A DNA stretch of 64,000 bases from Tenebrio molitor (Eukaryota > Arthropoda > Insecta > Coleoptera > Tenebrionidae): assembly GCF_963966145.1 (NCBI RefSeq), contig NC_091047.1, positions 10,292,001 to 10,356,000 of the forward strand, read 5' to 3'. The notes beneath the pieces are model-generated. The model was not told where the DNA came from. It saw only the letters and a list, made by a program, of their open reading frames with translations, and made no database searches. Below are positions 34,786 to 46,330 of this stretch, in pieces (position 1 is the first letter of the stretch; each line of letters begins with the position of its first letter). A program made the position numbers and the translations under genes.

Positions 34786-34913
34786 GTTGTGTACACCTTC
34801 GCCGCGAAATCCTTTAACATCCTCGAGATTGTCCTGTTACGGCCGCAAGTGGCCTCGGCGACAATTTTTCTCTCGGTACGTTAAAGAATGATTTCGCGGC
34901 CTTGATATACAAC
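34786..34913. repeat. Imperfect GC-rich hairpin, about 128 bp
   Basis: Outer GTTGTGTA pairs with TATACAAC, then GCCGCGAAATC-CTTTAAC pairs with GTTAAAG-GATTTCGCGGC. An inner ATTGTC pairs with GACAAT around a GGCCGCAAGTGGCC apex. The strand composition is far more GC-rich than the flanks. No protein-coding content. It resembles the other hairpins in this window in size and layout. Confidence 0.6.
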
Positions 34914-36129
34914 TAACTATACATAATTGAATTATTTAGAGTTAAAATATATTCAACTATTTTATATTTTATAAAAAATAAAGACCAGTAACCTGTAAAT
35001 CGTATATCGCTACTGATTTTTACTGGAGGAACAATATCCTGTTCAATAAACCAATGTCACGCTTATACAAAGCTGAAAAAATTCATATCCGGGTATTACT
35101 TCTATCCGATGATCTGTGTCAATAAATTACCCGAAACCTCTTTTCCGGCGAACTCTATCAGTATATTAAATGCATTTCCGCCCCATTTGTCCAACTTTAA
35201 TGATTGAACAGCTCGCTTCGCCCAAGACATGATTGGTGCAATTACACTCTTTCAGCAAATAAAATTTGCACTTGCTGAAGCTCTCTATCGCAACCAATTA
35301 GATGTTTGCGGATGTAAATGTTTACGTAGAATTGTGGTTGAACATCTCAACTTATCCCATTTTCAGTGCTGAATATTTTCAAATAAGCGAAAAGCTCCAG
35401 CAATTCAGCATTCCACGTGGCTGTCTAACTGCCCACAACAGCTGTAACGTTGTCTGGATAACGTAGTTGCGGTCACTAGAAGTTTCTAATGTTTTGGAAT
35501 GTTGAAGACATTGTTTGTTGCAGTTTCACTCAGCCTAATTTACAAAACACGGAACTAGCTTCCCAAGCCATATAATATCGTCTACAATGGCAAGACATAA
35601 TTTGGAAAGTTCTATTTGCTTCTGCTACACGAACGAATCTATTGTTAAGCGGTCAGAAATGTATTTTTGAGATAATCAATCATTCGGAAATCCTGATGAG
35701 TATTACTCGGAGAAAATCGGCATAAATATTCATCAGGCTTTCCATGCGAAAATATTATTTTGTGTAATTAAATACAGAAATTTGCGGCGATTTTGCAACG
35801 ATTTTAATTTACTTCAGCGCAAATTTGGCGCTGAATATGCATGTTTAAATTATCTAATTCATGAAATGGGACACATACAATTTTCACAGTTAAATAAATA
35901 AAATATAATCAGAGATTAAATGTATTGTAATGGTTTGGAGAAGCTGGCCAAATTTTTTTTCGATAATTTCGATAAAATCGGGTCTGGTCCTAACAAAATT
36001 AAAATTTAAAAATTTCTAACTCTAGTGGAAAAAGCGGAAACACAGAAAGTGCTAGAAATATGGAAAAGGTGAATGTGATTGGTTATAAGAGCGGATTTTG
36101 AATTGAATAGAAGTGATTGGCCGTTTGGG
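34914..36129. other. Non-coding sequence with a small hairpin
   Basis: At 35686-35743, GGAAATCCTGATGAGTATT pairs with AATATTCATCAGGCTTTCC around a 20-base loop (17 of 19 pairs), which is a pre-microRNA-sized foldback. No further support is visible. The rest is unique DNA, somewhat GC-richer around 35380-35460. Confidence 0.5.
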
Positions 36130-36163
36130 CAGGTCAGGTAAGTCAGGTCAGGTCAGGTCAGGT
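36130..36163 (+). repeat. TCAGG telomere-like array
   Basis: One TCAGG (36134-36138), a four-base break, then four exact tandem TCAGG units (36143-36162). The motif equals the beetle telomere repeat. A second short cluster follows 70 bases downstream. Confidence 0.7.
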
Positions 36164-36230
36164 GTCCGAGAATAATCGAAAAAGGGGAACCATCCCAGAT
36201 TTCTTGGTTTTGTTAGCTCGAGGTATAGTT

Positions 36231-36246
36231 AGGTCAGGTCAGGTCC
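36231..36246 (+). repeat. Second short TCAGG cluster with a TTAGG-like start
   Basis: The sequence GTTAGGTCAGGTCAGGTCCAG holds one TTAGG, two TCAGG and a degenerate unit. TTAGG is the ancestral insect telomere motif. The mixed order is suggestive but very short. Confidence 0.55.
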
Positions 36247-39200
36247 AGCAGTTTTTTGTGTTCATGTTATAAATTTCAAAGCTATTTAATTTTTTTTTAT
36301 TTTCATTCAAAAAATTAATTTGACAATCATTATTAGTTCATTTCTTTCCCTAAAATAACGTAGATTTATTTTCTTTAAGAGTTCAACTTAATCAAAATGA
36401 ATCTTAAATTCTTTCATTAATTTGTTTAAATTCTCTTTAGAGAAATATGTGATCTTTTTACATTGGACAATTGGTGAACATTTGTCACCAAGCCGCCATT
36501 TTCAAAGAAAATTGTAATACACGCTTTTTTTTTTAATTATTTCCATCGGAGTTCTTGTTGTTGGGATAAACTTCTTCAGTGTCTCATCGTTTTTTAGATA
36601 ATAATAAAAATAATTTGCGGGTGGCCGATGACCTTAGCCAAGGCGGCCACATCTTTAGGAGGATTAGATGGCCTTAAGTTTCGCCGACACGTGAAGAGAA
36701 TTCCTCATAAGTCTGATGACATTTTTCCCCTTTTTTCACCAGACTTGACCGAGTGGTTTCATGGGAATATTCGAGGGAGAGTAATTTAATCAAGAAGACA
36801 AGTCTATGGTATCACACGATTTGCATTTGAAAAGTTAGTTTAAAAGTTGTTTTATAATTTACACATTTATTTATTTATTTTTAATTTGCTTATTAATCAA
36901 ATTTTCAATTTATTGTCTGATAAATAAAATTTCACTCGACTTTTAATAAACACACATTTAGCAACAATGGGAATATTTTCATTCTCTACCACCAAAGAAA
37001 GCAGTTACTTTTCCGTTTGAAAAGTTACTGCACCGATTTTTTTAAAGACAATACCAAAGTCTAGTTTAGCAAATAAAATTAATGAAAACGATTCGCTGTC
37101 GCATTCACATTATTCGCCGGATCGGCATCGTTTGAATTCCATCTCTTCTCGCCGCTACACAAATAATTCTTATCAAACGAAGAACACGAAAAGGCAAATG
37201 ATACATATTTTCTAAAATGTTGTTTGCTTTATTTTTGAAACTTTTCACTCATTTAATAAATTCACATTTCCTTCAATTTAATAAAAATTTAGTCCATCAG
37301 TATACCTCTCTAACAAACCAATTCAGTAAAAAAATTGTATAATATAATAAAATTTAAATTATTATTTATAAGTGTCCAATCCTACGCTACTGAAACCGTT
37401 GGAAGTAACAAAATTAATTTATAATTGGTTATAACCCCAGCATTTTCATTTATGTAAATTTAATATCAAAGGATTTAATTTATCTTCATAAATGTAACAG
37501 CATATTGGACCAAAAAATTTTTAAATGTCAGAATGATTCTTTCTTATGAAAGCACTAGACATCAAAGGTATGTAAATTAATATCAATGAACCTGGTAAAG
37601 TCATAATAATTTCGGTTTTATGTTTTTCTTATACAAATTAAAACATTTATTTATTTCTTAACAAGTAAGTAAAATAGATTCAAAGTGGTACTACCGATAT
37701 AAATGAATTATAATATCACATTCACTAACAAAAAATAAATGCTTCTGTCTAATAATAAATTAGCCTAGAATTGAGTAAAAAATTTCCAACACCTGACCAC
37801 TTTAAAGATATCTTGGTTCTTGACATGTGGTTTGTGATGTTCTCAATACTATGATAAAATTAGGTAAACGATTTCCATAAAATTCAATTGTTAACAATTG
37901 AACAAAGCACTGTCAAGTCAAGTAAATTTTGTAAACAAAAGAACTAATAACAAGATTAATGTTATTAAGGGAAAAGTTTACAGATGACCAAATCATGAGA
38001 TATTTTTCTTGGTATTTATAAGAGCAATCCAAGATAAGTAGCAAAATATCTTTTGACAAACGACGAGCAAGACGTTGCACTATAGTGTTTCCATGTGACT
38101 CTGACGGCTCCAACTATAGTAATACAGCTAAACTTAAATTTTCTCGGCGTCACTTGTTAGGCAAGTTTTTACACCTACAAAAGTTTAGACAAAGATAATG
38201 GTGGTAGTATTGGGAAATGATTCCAAATGATTTTAAAATTTAAAAATGTGCCACGCAGTAATCAGATTTTTCTCTTACACACATTAAACATTATAGAGCA
38301 GCTCTAGGTGGTTCAGAGTTTGTTTGCTCGTCAAATATAATAAGAATGAGTAATAGTCAAAATTTGTCTACAATATCCTGCACATAACACTTTAATCTAA
38401 AGTGATACAACGCGTCAATAATTAATTAATAGTTTGACCCAAATGATTTGTTTCAAAAAAGCTGAAATATGCGGACAGCTGCATTTCATTCATTCATTCT
38501 GCATTCAATGTCGTGGTCTAAAATTACTTCATGTACTAATTTTTTGTTGTTAATGTATGCGAAAATACATATTTAAAATCAAATAAACCATAACTGTAAT
38601 GCAAAAGTGCAGACATTCATAAAAACATGAATTACTTGTACAAACAGAGTAGTCGAGTGTTCGTTGCAGGATTTCTGAAATTCTCTGAACACAGGATGTG
38701 AAAGCATTTTCGCTCACTATGTGCCATACAGAAGAGTTATGCACAAATAATTAAAATTACTACGTTGTGGTTTCGCGAAAGGGTTTATGTCAATTATTAA
38801 AACCGTAGATTCACATAGTGATATGCAAATTCAATTTGCATCCTGAATTTCTAGTCGGAGTATTAAGAGAGGAAAGAGAATTGCAATTAGTTATTAATTA
38901 AATATATACATAATTCAGCCGAAGGATTTCTCTTATACCGGAGATAACGAAGTCTGGAACTTTCGATACGCACAACTTCCCTATAGGAGTAGTTTTAGAG
39001 GGGGACGCGATTTAAAAAACAATATGTCCTGTTGGAATATCTTGAGACTTACCAGGATTAGGAGAGCGGCGAATCGCCTGATTTCGTCCTTTCCGTGCAT
39101 TTTTTCCTCATTTATTGAACCGTTCCGTCTTTCATGCCATAAAATCCACCTGCAACAACAACAAAAATTAGCACTGTGATTTAAATAGCAAGTAGTTGTT

Positions 39201-41129
39201 AACCCCCGTCCGGGGTTTGCGAATTAGCATTTTATTTGTCCAGTTAAGAACGGGGCCGTTTATTTATACGCGATATGGAATTGTAATGCGGACATTTCTT
39301 CTTCGAATGGCATTTCGACGTTTCTCCTAAACGACAACATCAAAGATGACAACATTCTCATCTCATTTTACAAATTTATGGAACCTCATCGTCGCCTCTG
39401 ATCAAGATTTTACGAGAGCAGTAAAATTTCCGTCTATATTTTATGTGTAAATAAAATTATACGGGATTATTCGCGCACGAATTTTTCCCCGAATTATATA
39501 ATTTCCACGAGAAATGTCCCAGGAAATGCCTCCAAATGAGACAAAAAAGTTAGGGCTCCATATCCCGCCACATAAAAAGGTCGTTACATGGTATTCTTTC
39601 GATCCTGTTTCGTATCGGGGAAATTTCAATAATGGCGCTGGACATGCACATAAAACTTGTGCACTGATTCCAGTCGGATTAAAAACAATGTTTGGCATGC
39701 AATTCGGTGGAGTGTTGTTGGAGGGGCAATTTAGCGCAAATTGCGTGAGATTTTTGCCCAATGATATGTCACCAACAAAATCGTCCTTTTATTTCCACTA
39801 TAAATCATCCTCTAGGAAAATCGTGTCGCAAAATATTAACCGTCTAGGAACATCCGCAAGAAAATAAGAATTTTTACGAACATAATCTCGAAAGAGGTAT
39901 TGAAAATTTATAACACGTTCGCAAACTTTAGTCTATATCCGTTATCATATACTTTCAAAGTTTTAAAACAACTTATGTATATACCTAAAACATCGTTAGA
40001 ATTCTAAAATAGTTTCAAACAGTGATCTCATTCAAATAGGAGACTTTGCACAATTTTTCCCCCCAGCCTAGACGATTTTCATTGACAATGACGGCAAAGA
40101 TGCAGAAGTTTGCCAATTATTGGTAAAGTTTGAACAGCAGCTGAATATGAAAACCACATAAAATCTCCAGATGTTTCTTTTGCACAATTGGGACAAAATT
40201 AAATTAAACTAGTACCTCTACTCGTTATTTACAGTTAATGCCGATCAATATCCAGAACCTTGATGACCGACATTTCCGAACACATATTCCTACTTATAAG
40301 TAGGTAAACGAGGATTTTACGACTCTAGCATCACGTGGTTGATTGTTTACATTATCTCAAATAGTGACAGAAGAGCAAAGCACTCACTTCTTAATAAGTT
40401 TGGAGTGTGACAAGGCGAGACTAAATTTGTCACATGTAGTACCAACATTTTAGGAGAAGTAATCGTCAGTGTTTATTAGTGCGTTATCAAAGGCAACTTG
40501 CGTGTCGGTTTGATAAATTTTCAGAGCTTTTACAGCTTTAAATACGTTAATAACTTCAGCATTAACTACCGACAAAACATTCCATTTAGCATGCGACATA
40601 CGCATCAGATTTGAAAAGAATATCAGACAGGGAAATTCGTTATGTGGGAAACAAAAATAGAGAAGATTGAAAAATTACAAAGAAGTCTATTGTGAAAATA
40701 ATCGATTTGGACATATGTATATGTGCTTGTACAATAAAGGGATCGTAAATATGCAAATGTCAAATTTGCAAATATATGAAGGTGACTCATCCTTTATTCT
40801 CTTTGATATAGAAGAGCAAAAGAACTAAGAAAATGCAAACCATGTTTTTCAACATAATCAGCTAAGATACTAACAGATGACGAAGTGATTTGGCGGCTAG
40901 AGAAATTATTTAACTCTGTCAAGAAGCTATTTTAATTTTAGGAATCGTTAGGGACTAGCTTTGCTGAAAAGAGCGAAATACAGCTCTTGCGAATAGAGGT
41001 GTCATGATAGATAGATTTCGAAAAGAACTCGTGCAATGACGTCTTTGCCATATGTTTAAATGATAACCCACCAACTTTCTTTGCACATTTCGGTAAATTA
41101 TTCAATTTTAGTATATGCCCATATGGGTA
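36247..41129. other. Long non-coding stretch, nothing recognised
   Basis: Mostly unique AT-rich DNA. A perfect 20-base palindrome TTCAATTGTTAACAATTGAA lies at 37883-37902. GTGGCCG and CGGCCAC form a small pair near 36622-36651. Bases about 38930-39800 are GC-richer. The frame at 39514-39867 (117 codons) is open there together with the opposite strand (39441-39761) and shows no domain I recognise, so it is not called as a gene. Confidence 0.55.
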
Positions 41130-41222
41130 TTGCAAGTGCTTTATGCCACGTTAACTTTGGAAATGTATTGTGGGTTGCATTTTCAATTCCACCGTGCGCA
41201 TTATCATTCGTGAAATACCCTG
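41130..41222 (+). mobile_element. Family A MITE end, copy 1
   Basis: The stretch from TTGCAAGTGCTTTATGCCAC to GTGAAATACCCTG, then TA (41223-41224), is the right end of an element whose terminus is CAGGGTATTTCACGA when reversed. It is about 93% identical to 41954-42038 and also matches 46245-46330 in the opposite orientation. The other end of this copy was not found. Confidence 0.7.
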
Positions 41223-41226
41223 TATA

Positions 41227-41454
41227 TGCCGTTCACGATTGTTTTAAACACGCAGGAGGCCACGATATTTGTTTGTTAGGTCCTGTCATATGACGTTTCG
41301 TTATTAAATATTCGTCTTGTTGTCAATTCCCTAATTGATTCAGTGTAATTCAATTATAACCTAAAATAGATTTATTATGCAAAATCACAATATTGCTAAC
41401 AATAAAATGTCAGATTTTTATAGACAGTCCGAATTTGAAACAATCGTGAACGGA
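41227..41454. mobile_element. MITE B, about 228 bp
   Basis: CCGTTCACGATTGTTT (41229-41244) is perfectly inverted at 41438-41453, and the similarity continues weakly inwards (TTYAAA). TA lies just outside (41225-41226 and 41455-41456), allowing a one-base difference at the tips. The interior is non-coding. It is wedged between the end of A copy 1 and element C. Confidence 0.72.
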
Positions 41455-41459
41455 TAATA

Positions 41460-41947
41460 CAGAGTTATTCACGAGAGGGGTACTTTTGAATTTTTATTTT
41501 GCCGCAACCAACAATACCAGTGACAGTAACTACTAAATCAAATGTGTTATTTCTTTTAAATTAGAAATCAAAGTAAGTTGGATAGATTTGTCAGAAATGT
41601 CAGATTGGCAGATAACCTGTATTTAATCTAAATTCAACAAATAAATTAACAAATAAAGTTAATGTAAAAAATGTCTACCATCGGATTGTAAACATCCGCA
41701 GCGGCGACAGAATTCTTTCCACACTCTCCATAAATGAGGAGCATGTCAGTCTTTTCGTCATTATTGTAAAACAAATTTTTCGAATTGACAAATATTTTTT
41801 GCTTTAACGTCAAAGAGACAGGACTAAGAGCCATCGTGGATTCAGTTATTATTATTTTCAAAATTTGAAATCAAGATATTGTTGCAATGTGTATAATGGG
41901 TTGCGGCAAAAAGAAATTCAGAAATACCCCTATCGTGAATAACCCTG
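41460..41947. mobile_element. MITE C, 488 bp, about 50-bp TIRs
   Basis: The left end CAGAGTTATTCACGAGAGGG continues to TTTTGCCGCAACC. The right end is its inverted copy with about five differences and one small gap (CAGGGTTATTCACGATAGGG). TA flanks both sides (41458-41459 and 41948-41949). The terminus CAGGG(T/A)(A/T)TTCACGA is shared with family A, so both were probably mobilised by the same or related transposases. The minus-strand frame at 41646-41861 is unrecognised. Confidence 0.86.
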
Positions 41948-41953
41948 TATATT

Positions 41954-42038
41954 GCTTCATGCCACGTTAACTTTGGAAATGTATTGTGGGTTGCATTTTC
42001 AATTCCGCCGGGCTCATTATCATTTGTGAAATATCCTG
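41954..42038 (+). mobile_element. Family A MITE end, copy 2
   Basis: A direct repeat of 41138-41222 with 6 differences over 85 bases, ending ATATCCTG then TA (42039-42040). Its first 51 bases form a near-perfect inverted repeat with 42047-42097. Confidence 0.75.
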
Positions 42039-42044
42039 TATATT

Positions 42045-42107
42045 AAAATTGAAAATGCAACCCACAATACATTTCCAAAGTTAACGGGGCATGAAGCACT
42101 TGCAATT
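42045..42107 (-). mobile_element. Family A MITE fragment, inverted copy 3
   Basis: The sequence AATTGAAAATGCAACCCACA through CATGAAGCACTTGCAATT is the reverse complement of the A sequence just upstream: 50 of 51 bases match 41954-42004. It lacks the CAGGGTATTTC terminus. Together with copy 2 it makes a 51-bp inverted repeat around a 42-base centre. Confidence 0.75.
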
Positions 42108-45100
42108 AATAGTTTCTATTGGTAAAAAAAATTCAAGAGAATAAAAAGAACATAGTTTCAGTGATAAAATTTAAGCCCTAATATAAAAGCAAATCTGACT
42201 GAAGAATTCGAAATTACACCAAACTTTTGTTTTAATGATTTCTGAATTTCATGGATCTGTCAGACTTCTTAATATGCAAACAATTGAAAATTTGTAATTG
42301 GGTTAGAGAGTCGATCTCCAGTGACCCAGATTCCACCAGGAACGTCCCTTTATGTAAAAACTTTCATAACGCTGCGTCGAATAATACCATAACGTATCTT
42401 TGTCCCAATTCCTGATTGGAACAGAAGAGATTTGTCACGTAATCAGATATCACACATGCACCTGAACGACGGACGGAATATTAATGAAGTAAACCTCCTA
42501 AACCGCCACAACCTCACTAAAAATACCATCTGCAACAAACACGACCCTTGCTACCTTAAATCACTAAAGGATCCGAAGGGTGTTTACTAATTTAATAATT
42601 TCAACAGACTTCTCGACGATGCGTCCGACTAAAGTGCAAAGCTCTAAAGCACCCTTTGAACTAGTAATTCAATAGCTACACCAGATATTCAATAAAGTTC
42701 TAATCACTCTCAATACCCGACATGTGCGATTTCTCACGTGATTGTGCATCTAATATCTAATACCGTCATCGGTGCCATCCGATGGATGTAATACCGACTT
42801 AACAGCTGAAAAGCACGCATTAGCAGTGTCGATACGTCCGGATGATAGCAATAATGGGGTAATGAAACAGAAACTGTAATTAGAGAGTGTCTCCGCCACT
42901 GGATAATTTATACAAGTATAGTGTTTTTGTAGGTGAACGGAGCAGTTCACACAGTAGGATATATGGTGAAGTATCGATGTATTCGATTAAGTGGGCTTGT
43001 AATGGGTTCCTGGGGCCATAAGTTGCTCCACGCAGGGCCCTCATGGTCTACCTGTTATCTCTAATTTCCAAGATGTTCATTCGACAACTTTGTTGAGTTA
43101 TTACGCACTTCGGGAAACCAATATCCATGTGGGAGTGTAACGTTTATCAACAAAAAATGACATACTTGTCATGTTTGAAACTGTTTCAAAATAAATGATG
43201 GCCAAGGTTTTTGTTTTTTTAATAAGCCGAAGCAATTCATCTTCCTATAAAATCGTATGTATGACTTATCCGCTATGTTGATACCGTTTTGATTGATGAC
43301 TATCAGTAGTCGACAGCTTGATATTAATTATTTAACTACACTTTTAAAACAATTTCGTACATTCCTACAAAGAAAGGATGCGAACAATAAGTGTGGTCTT
43401 TGAACAGTCAGCTGCTTAACCACTGTTTCGGTGGTTTCAAGTCTCACGTGCTGCCAGCAGTACATAAGGAAGTCCGGTTTCATCACGATAAAGATAAACT
43501 AATCACGTAGAAAATATTATTCAAACAATTTAATTTATGTTCTGCCTAAAATGGAATGCAATTGACAGAAAACAAACAAAGTCTAGATTCCAACTGTTAA
43601 CGATCATTCAGGTGAATGTTTGACATCAATATTTAGACAGTCGAAAAGTAGAGTGATGATGTAACTGGGTTAGCAAAACTTTTCACTTCTGCTACTGGTG
43701 TAAATCGACAAAAATAATGTCCGTGGTGAGTGGACATTTGAAAATGCAAGAAAATATTTTAGTGCAATTTTTCACTTCTTGTGCAAGAGATTATGATGCG
43801 GTAGTACAGAAGGATGTGGTGTCAAGGTTAAACTTTGCTTAAGATAGCTTAATCTACTCTCAATCAATAAACAATTTTTAAGTTTAAATTTTGTTCTTCT
43901 GGAAGAGTTTGCACAAATTTCCAGCTAAAAATCCGTCTTGAATACAATTTCGTGTTACAAATGTAAGTCTCTTGATCTGCTATTTGCGTCGTAAAAACTC
44001 TTCTTTATATGTCACTTACGTTTAACATTTAAGTAATGCAAGTTCTCCTCGTCCGTTCTTTTCACTTTGAACCTCTGCAGCGTTCGTGAAATGAAGCGTA
44101 CAAAGTTCTTTTCGGCGTTATCTTGCCAAGTCCTGCTCCACGTTATCGCTTATGCCTGTCTTCTTCAGACCATCCACACTTACATCTCATTACAATTGTT
44201 TCATTCCGACCACACGAATAGCGATTTGTCTAAATGATAAACATCCTTGGCGACCCCTTTCAAAGTCACTTAGAGGGAGAAAATTATTACACACACACGA
44301 AGTTGGGATATTGCAAACAGCACATTTATCTGTCTGTGAAAACCAAGAAAGTGAAATATTGCCATAACTGTGTGCGTTAACTCGAAATAACTGAATGTGT
44401 TTGTGAAACGGGACTGCCTAAATGTAGTTCGAGTGCTGAAAGTTTAAAATGTAATTTACTGCAAATCACGCTTTAGATTAAATAATAGAATTCCCACTTG
44501 CAAGTACTCGTTCTATTTTATTTAATTTTTTGCTAAATACAACTTGGTGCAGTTCAAAAGCTTAAAAGTGTTAACTTTCAGAAGTAACGTCCGTAACAAT
44601 GCCGGATTCTCTATGACTGAGAGTAGTAAGTGATTCCAAAGATGTTCAGATTATGCTCTAGATAAAAATATAAAAATTCTTCAGATACTCAAAATTATAT
44701 GGAACAACAAGATCAAAGACATTTTCTTGCGCTGAAAAACTTCCAGGAGAATTAAAAATCAAAGAGACTTCCTTCTGTTTCAATTTTTTGGAATGCAGAA
44801 AAAGCTTTCCGTTTAAAATGGTACCAAGTAATAATATCTTTTCCCCACGATTATTAAAGAATGAATGCATTCTTTTTGGATATGAAATGAAAGAATGATA
44901 TCAATTCCACGCCCCGTGTTGGAATGTACTGAAATCCATGGCTGTCAGCCAACCAGATCCCTCGTATTTTCAACGGCAGATCGCCAATCGGATACGTTTG
45001 TAAACAATAAATCGCGCCTCGCGTAGCAACCTCTAAGCGAGGCATTGCCAAATATTAAAAATCAAATTAAATTCAATTTTCAAAAATAGTTTTTTCTTGG

Positions 45101-46244
45101 TATAGTCGTGGAGAAAGGATAGCCTTCAAGTCGCGTATAATGACTCGGATGATTCCACCACTCGCCTATGGCTCGTGTTGCAATTTTCATCCTCTTGAAT
45201 AATAGCCATTGAAGAATGTACTATTTTTATTAAATGTGGAAGCCATTATTATCATTAATATAAATTTGGTGAGTTTCGGTCGAAGTTTCGACTGCCCTCG
45301 AAATATAATGAGAAATGAAATTGAAAAAAAGTGAAGTGAGTTGTAGCGTGGAAAGGTGACAAAGGATTCGAGGAAAAAAGCAAGAGAAAAAAGTGAAAAA
45401 TCGAATTATGCAGCGGCCGTAATTACATTTCCACTATATTTTCAACGATGCAGCAACAAAAGAAGAAATTTCCAATCCAATAATACTTATACTTCAGTTT
45501 TCCCAAGACTCGAAAATGTAGAAGCTACTCCAAAGCACTAATCAAAAAGCAAACAATTTAAGCGCACTCGAATTCTCCATTAAATTATTTAATCCTAATG
45601 AATACTAAAGGAGCGTTCTTTTATTTGTTCTTTCCTTAAATTTTTACGATCGAGAGATTCTGGCTCATGTAAACTTAAATTAAATGGACGTTGTTCGTCG
45701 TACTGAGTGCATTCAAAGGTATTTATGACAATGGAATGTTTTGTAAATTAAATATTAAACCTCTTTACGACCGCGCCTCCAACCATTTCGCCTAATTACA
45801 GTTCTCGCACGTATCAAGCTAGACAAGTGATGAAGATCGCCTATTAAATTAGTGTTATTTTGTTGCAGACAAACTAATTTATAACTGTCGATTTTCGCGG
45901 TGGCAAATCGCAGTTTCATTATCGATTGTTATGAGATAATGCGGGATAAATGAGGGTAGGTGTCTGTCGTTGAACGTCAAAAGTTGGCAGATTACGAGCA
46001 ACAGTAGCTGTTTAATTAGATTATGCTGAAAGGTCGATTGTGCCAAATCTAGTGGGAACAGGAAGGAAAATTCAGGATTGGTAAGTCTGCGGTTATTGTT
46101 TCACACAGCGACGATGATTAATTCTTAATTGGTGCAATTTAAACAAAAATTACGCAAACAAGAACGTGATTTTTTCTTTAAACGAGTTTAAAGATGTGGG
46201 GCTTTTTTTGGAAGAAAAATACCCTCGACCATAAGAGAAACATA
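42108..46244. other. Long non-coding stretch, nothing recognised
   Basis: Unique DNA with modestly GC-richer parts around 42300-43130 and 44940-45060. A small hairpin (GCCTCGC / GCGAGGC) lies at 45016-45043. Frames at 42750-42950 (minus), 44152-44367 (plus) and 44658-45051 (minus) are unrecognised. No TIR element was found. Confidence 0.5.
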
Positions 46245-46330
46245 CAGGGTATTTCACGAGTGGTAATGAACCCTACGGAATTGGAAATGCAACCCAAAAT
46301 ACATTTGCACAGTTATCGTGGATATTTGTT
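46245..46330 (-). mobile_element. Family A MITE end, copy 4
   Basis: After TA (46243-46244) the bases CAGGGTATTTCACGAGTGGT, then GGAATTGGAAATGCAACCCA and AATACATTTG, align to the reversed A copies for about 80 bases. This shows the A terminus in its other orientation. I could not find a convincing opposite end downstream. Confidence 0.68.

Noticed and set aside
39514..39867. 117-codon frame with a protein-like composition
   Set aside because: The opposite strand is also open over most of it (39441-39761), no domain or repeat is recognised, and there is no supporting context. It could be a taxon-restricted exon, but I cannot support that.
41646..41861. Minus-strand 71-codon frame inside element C
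   Set aside because: No transposase-like motif; the element is too short to be autonomous.
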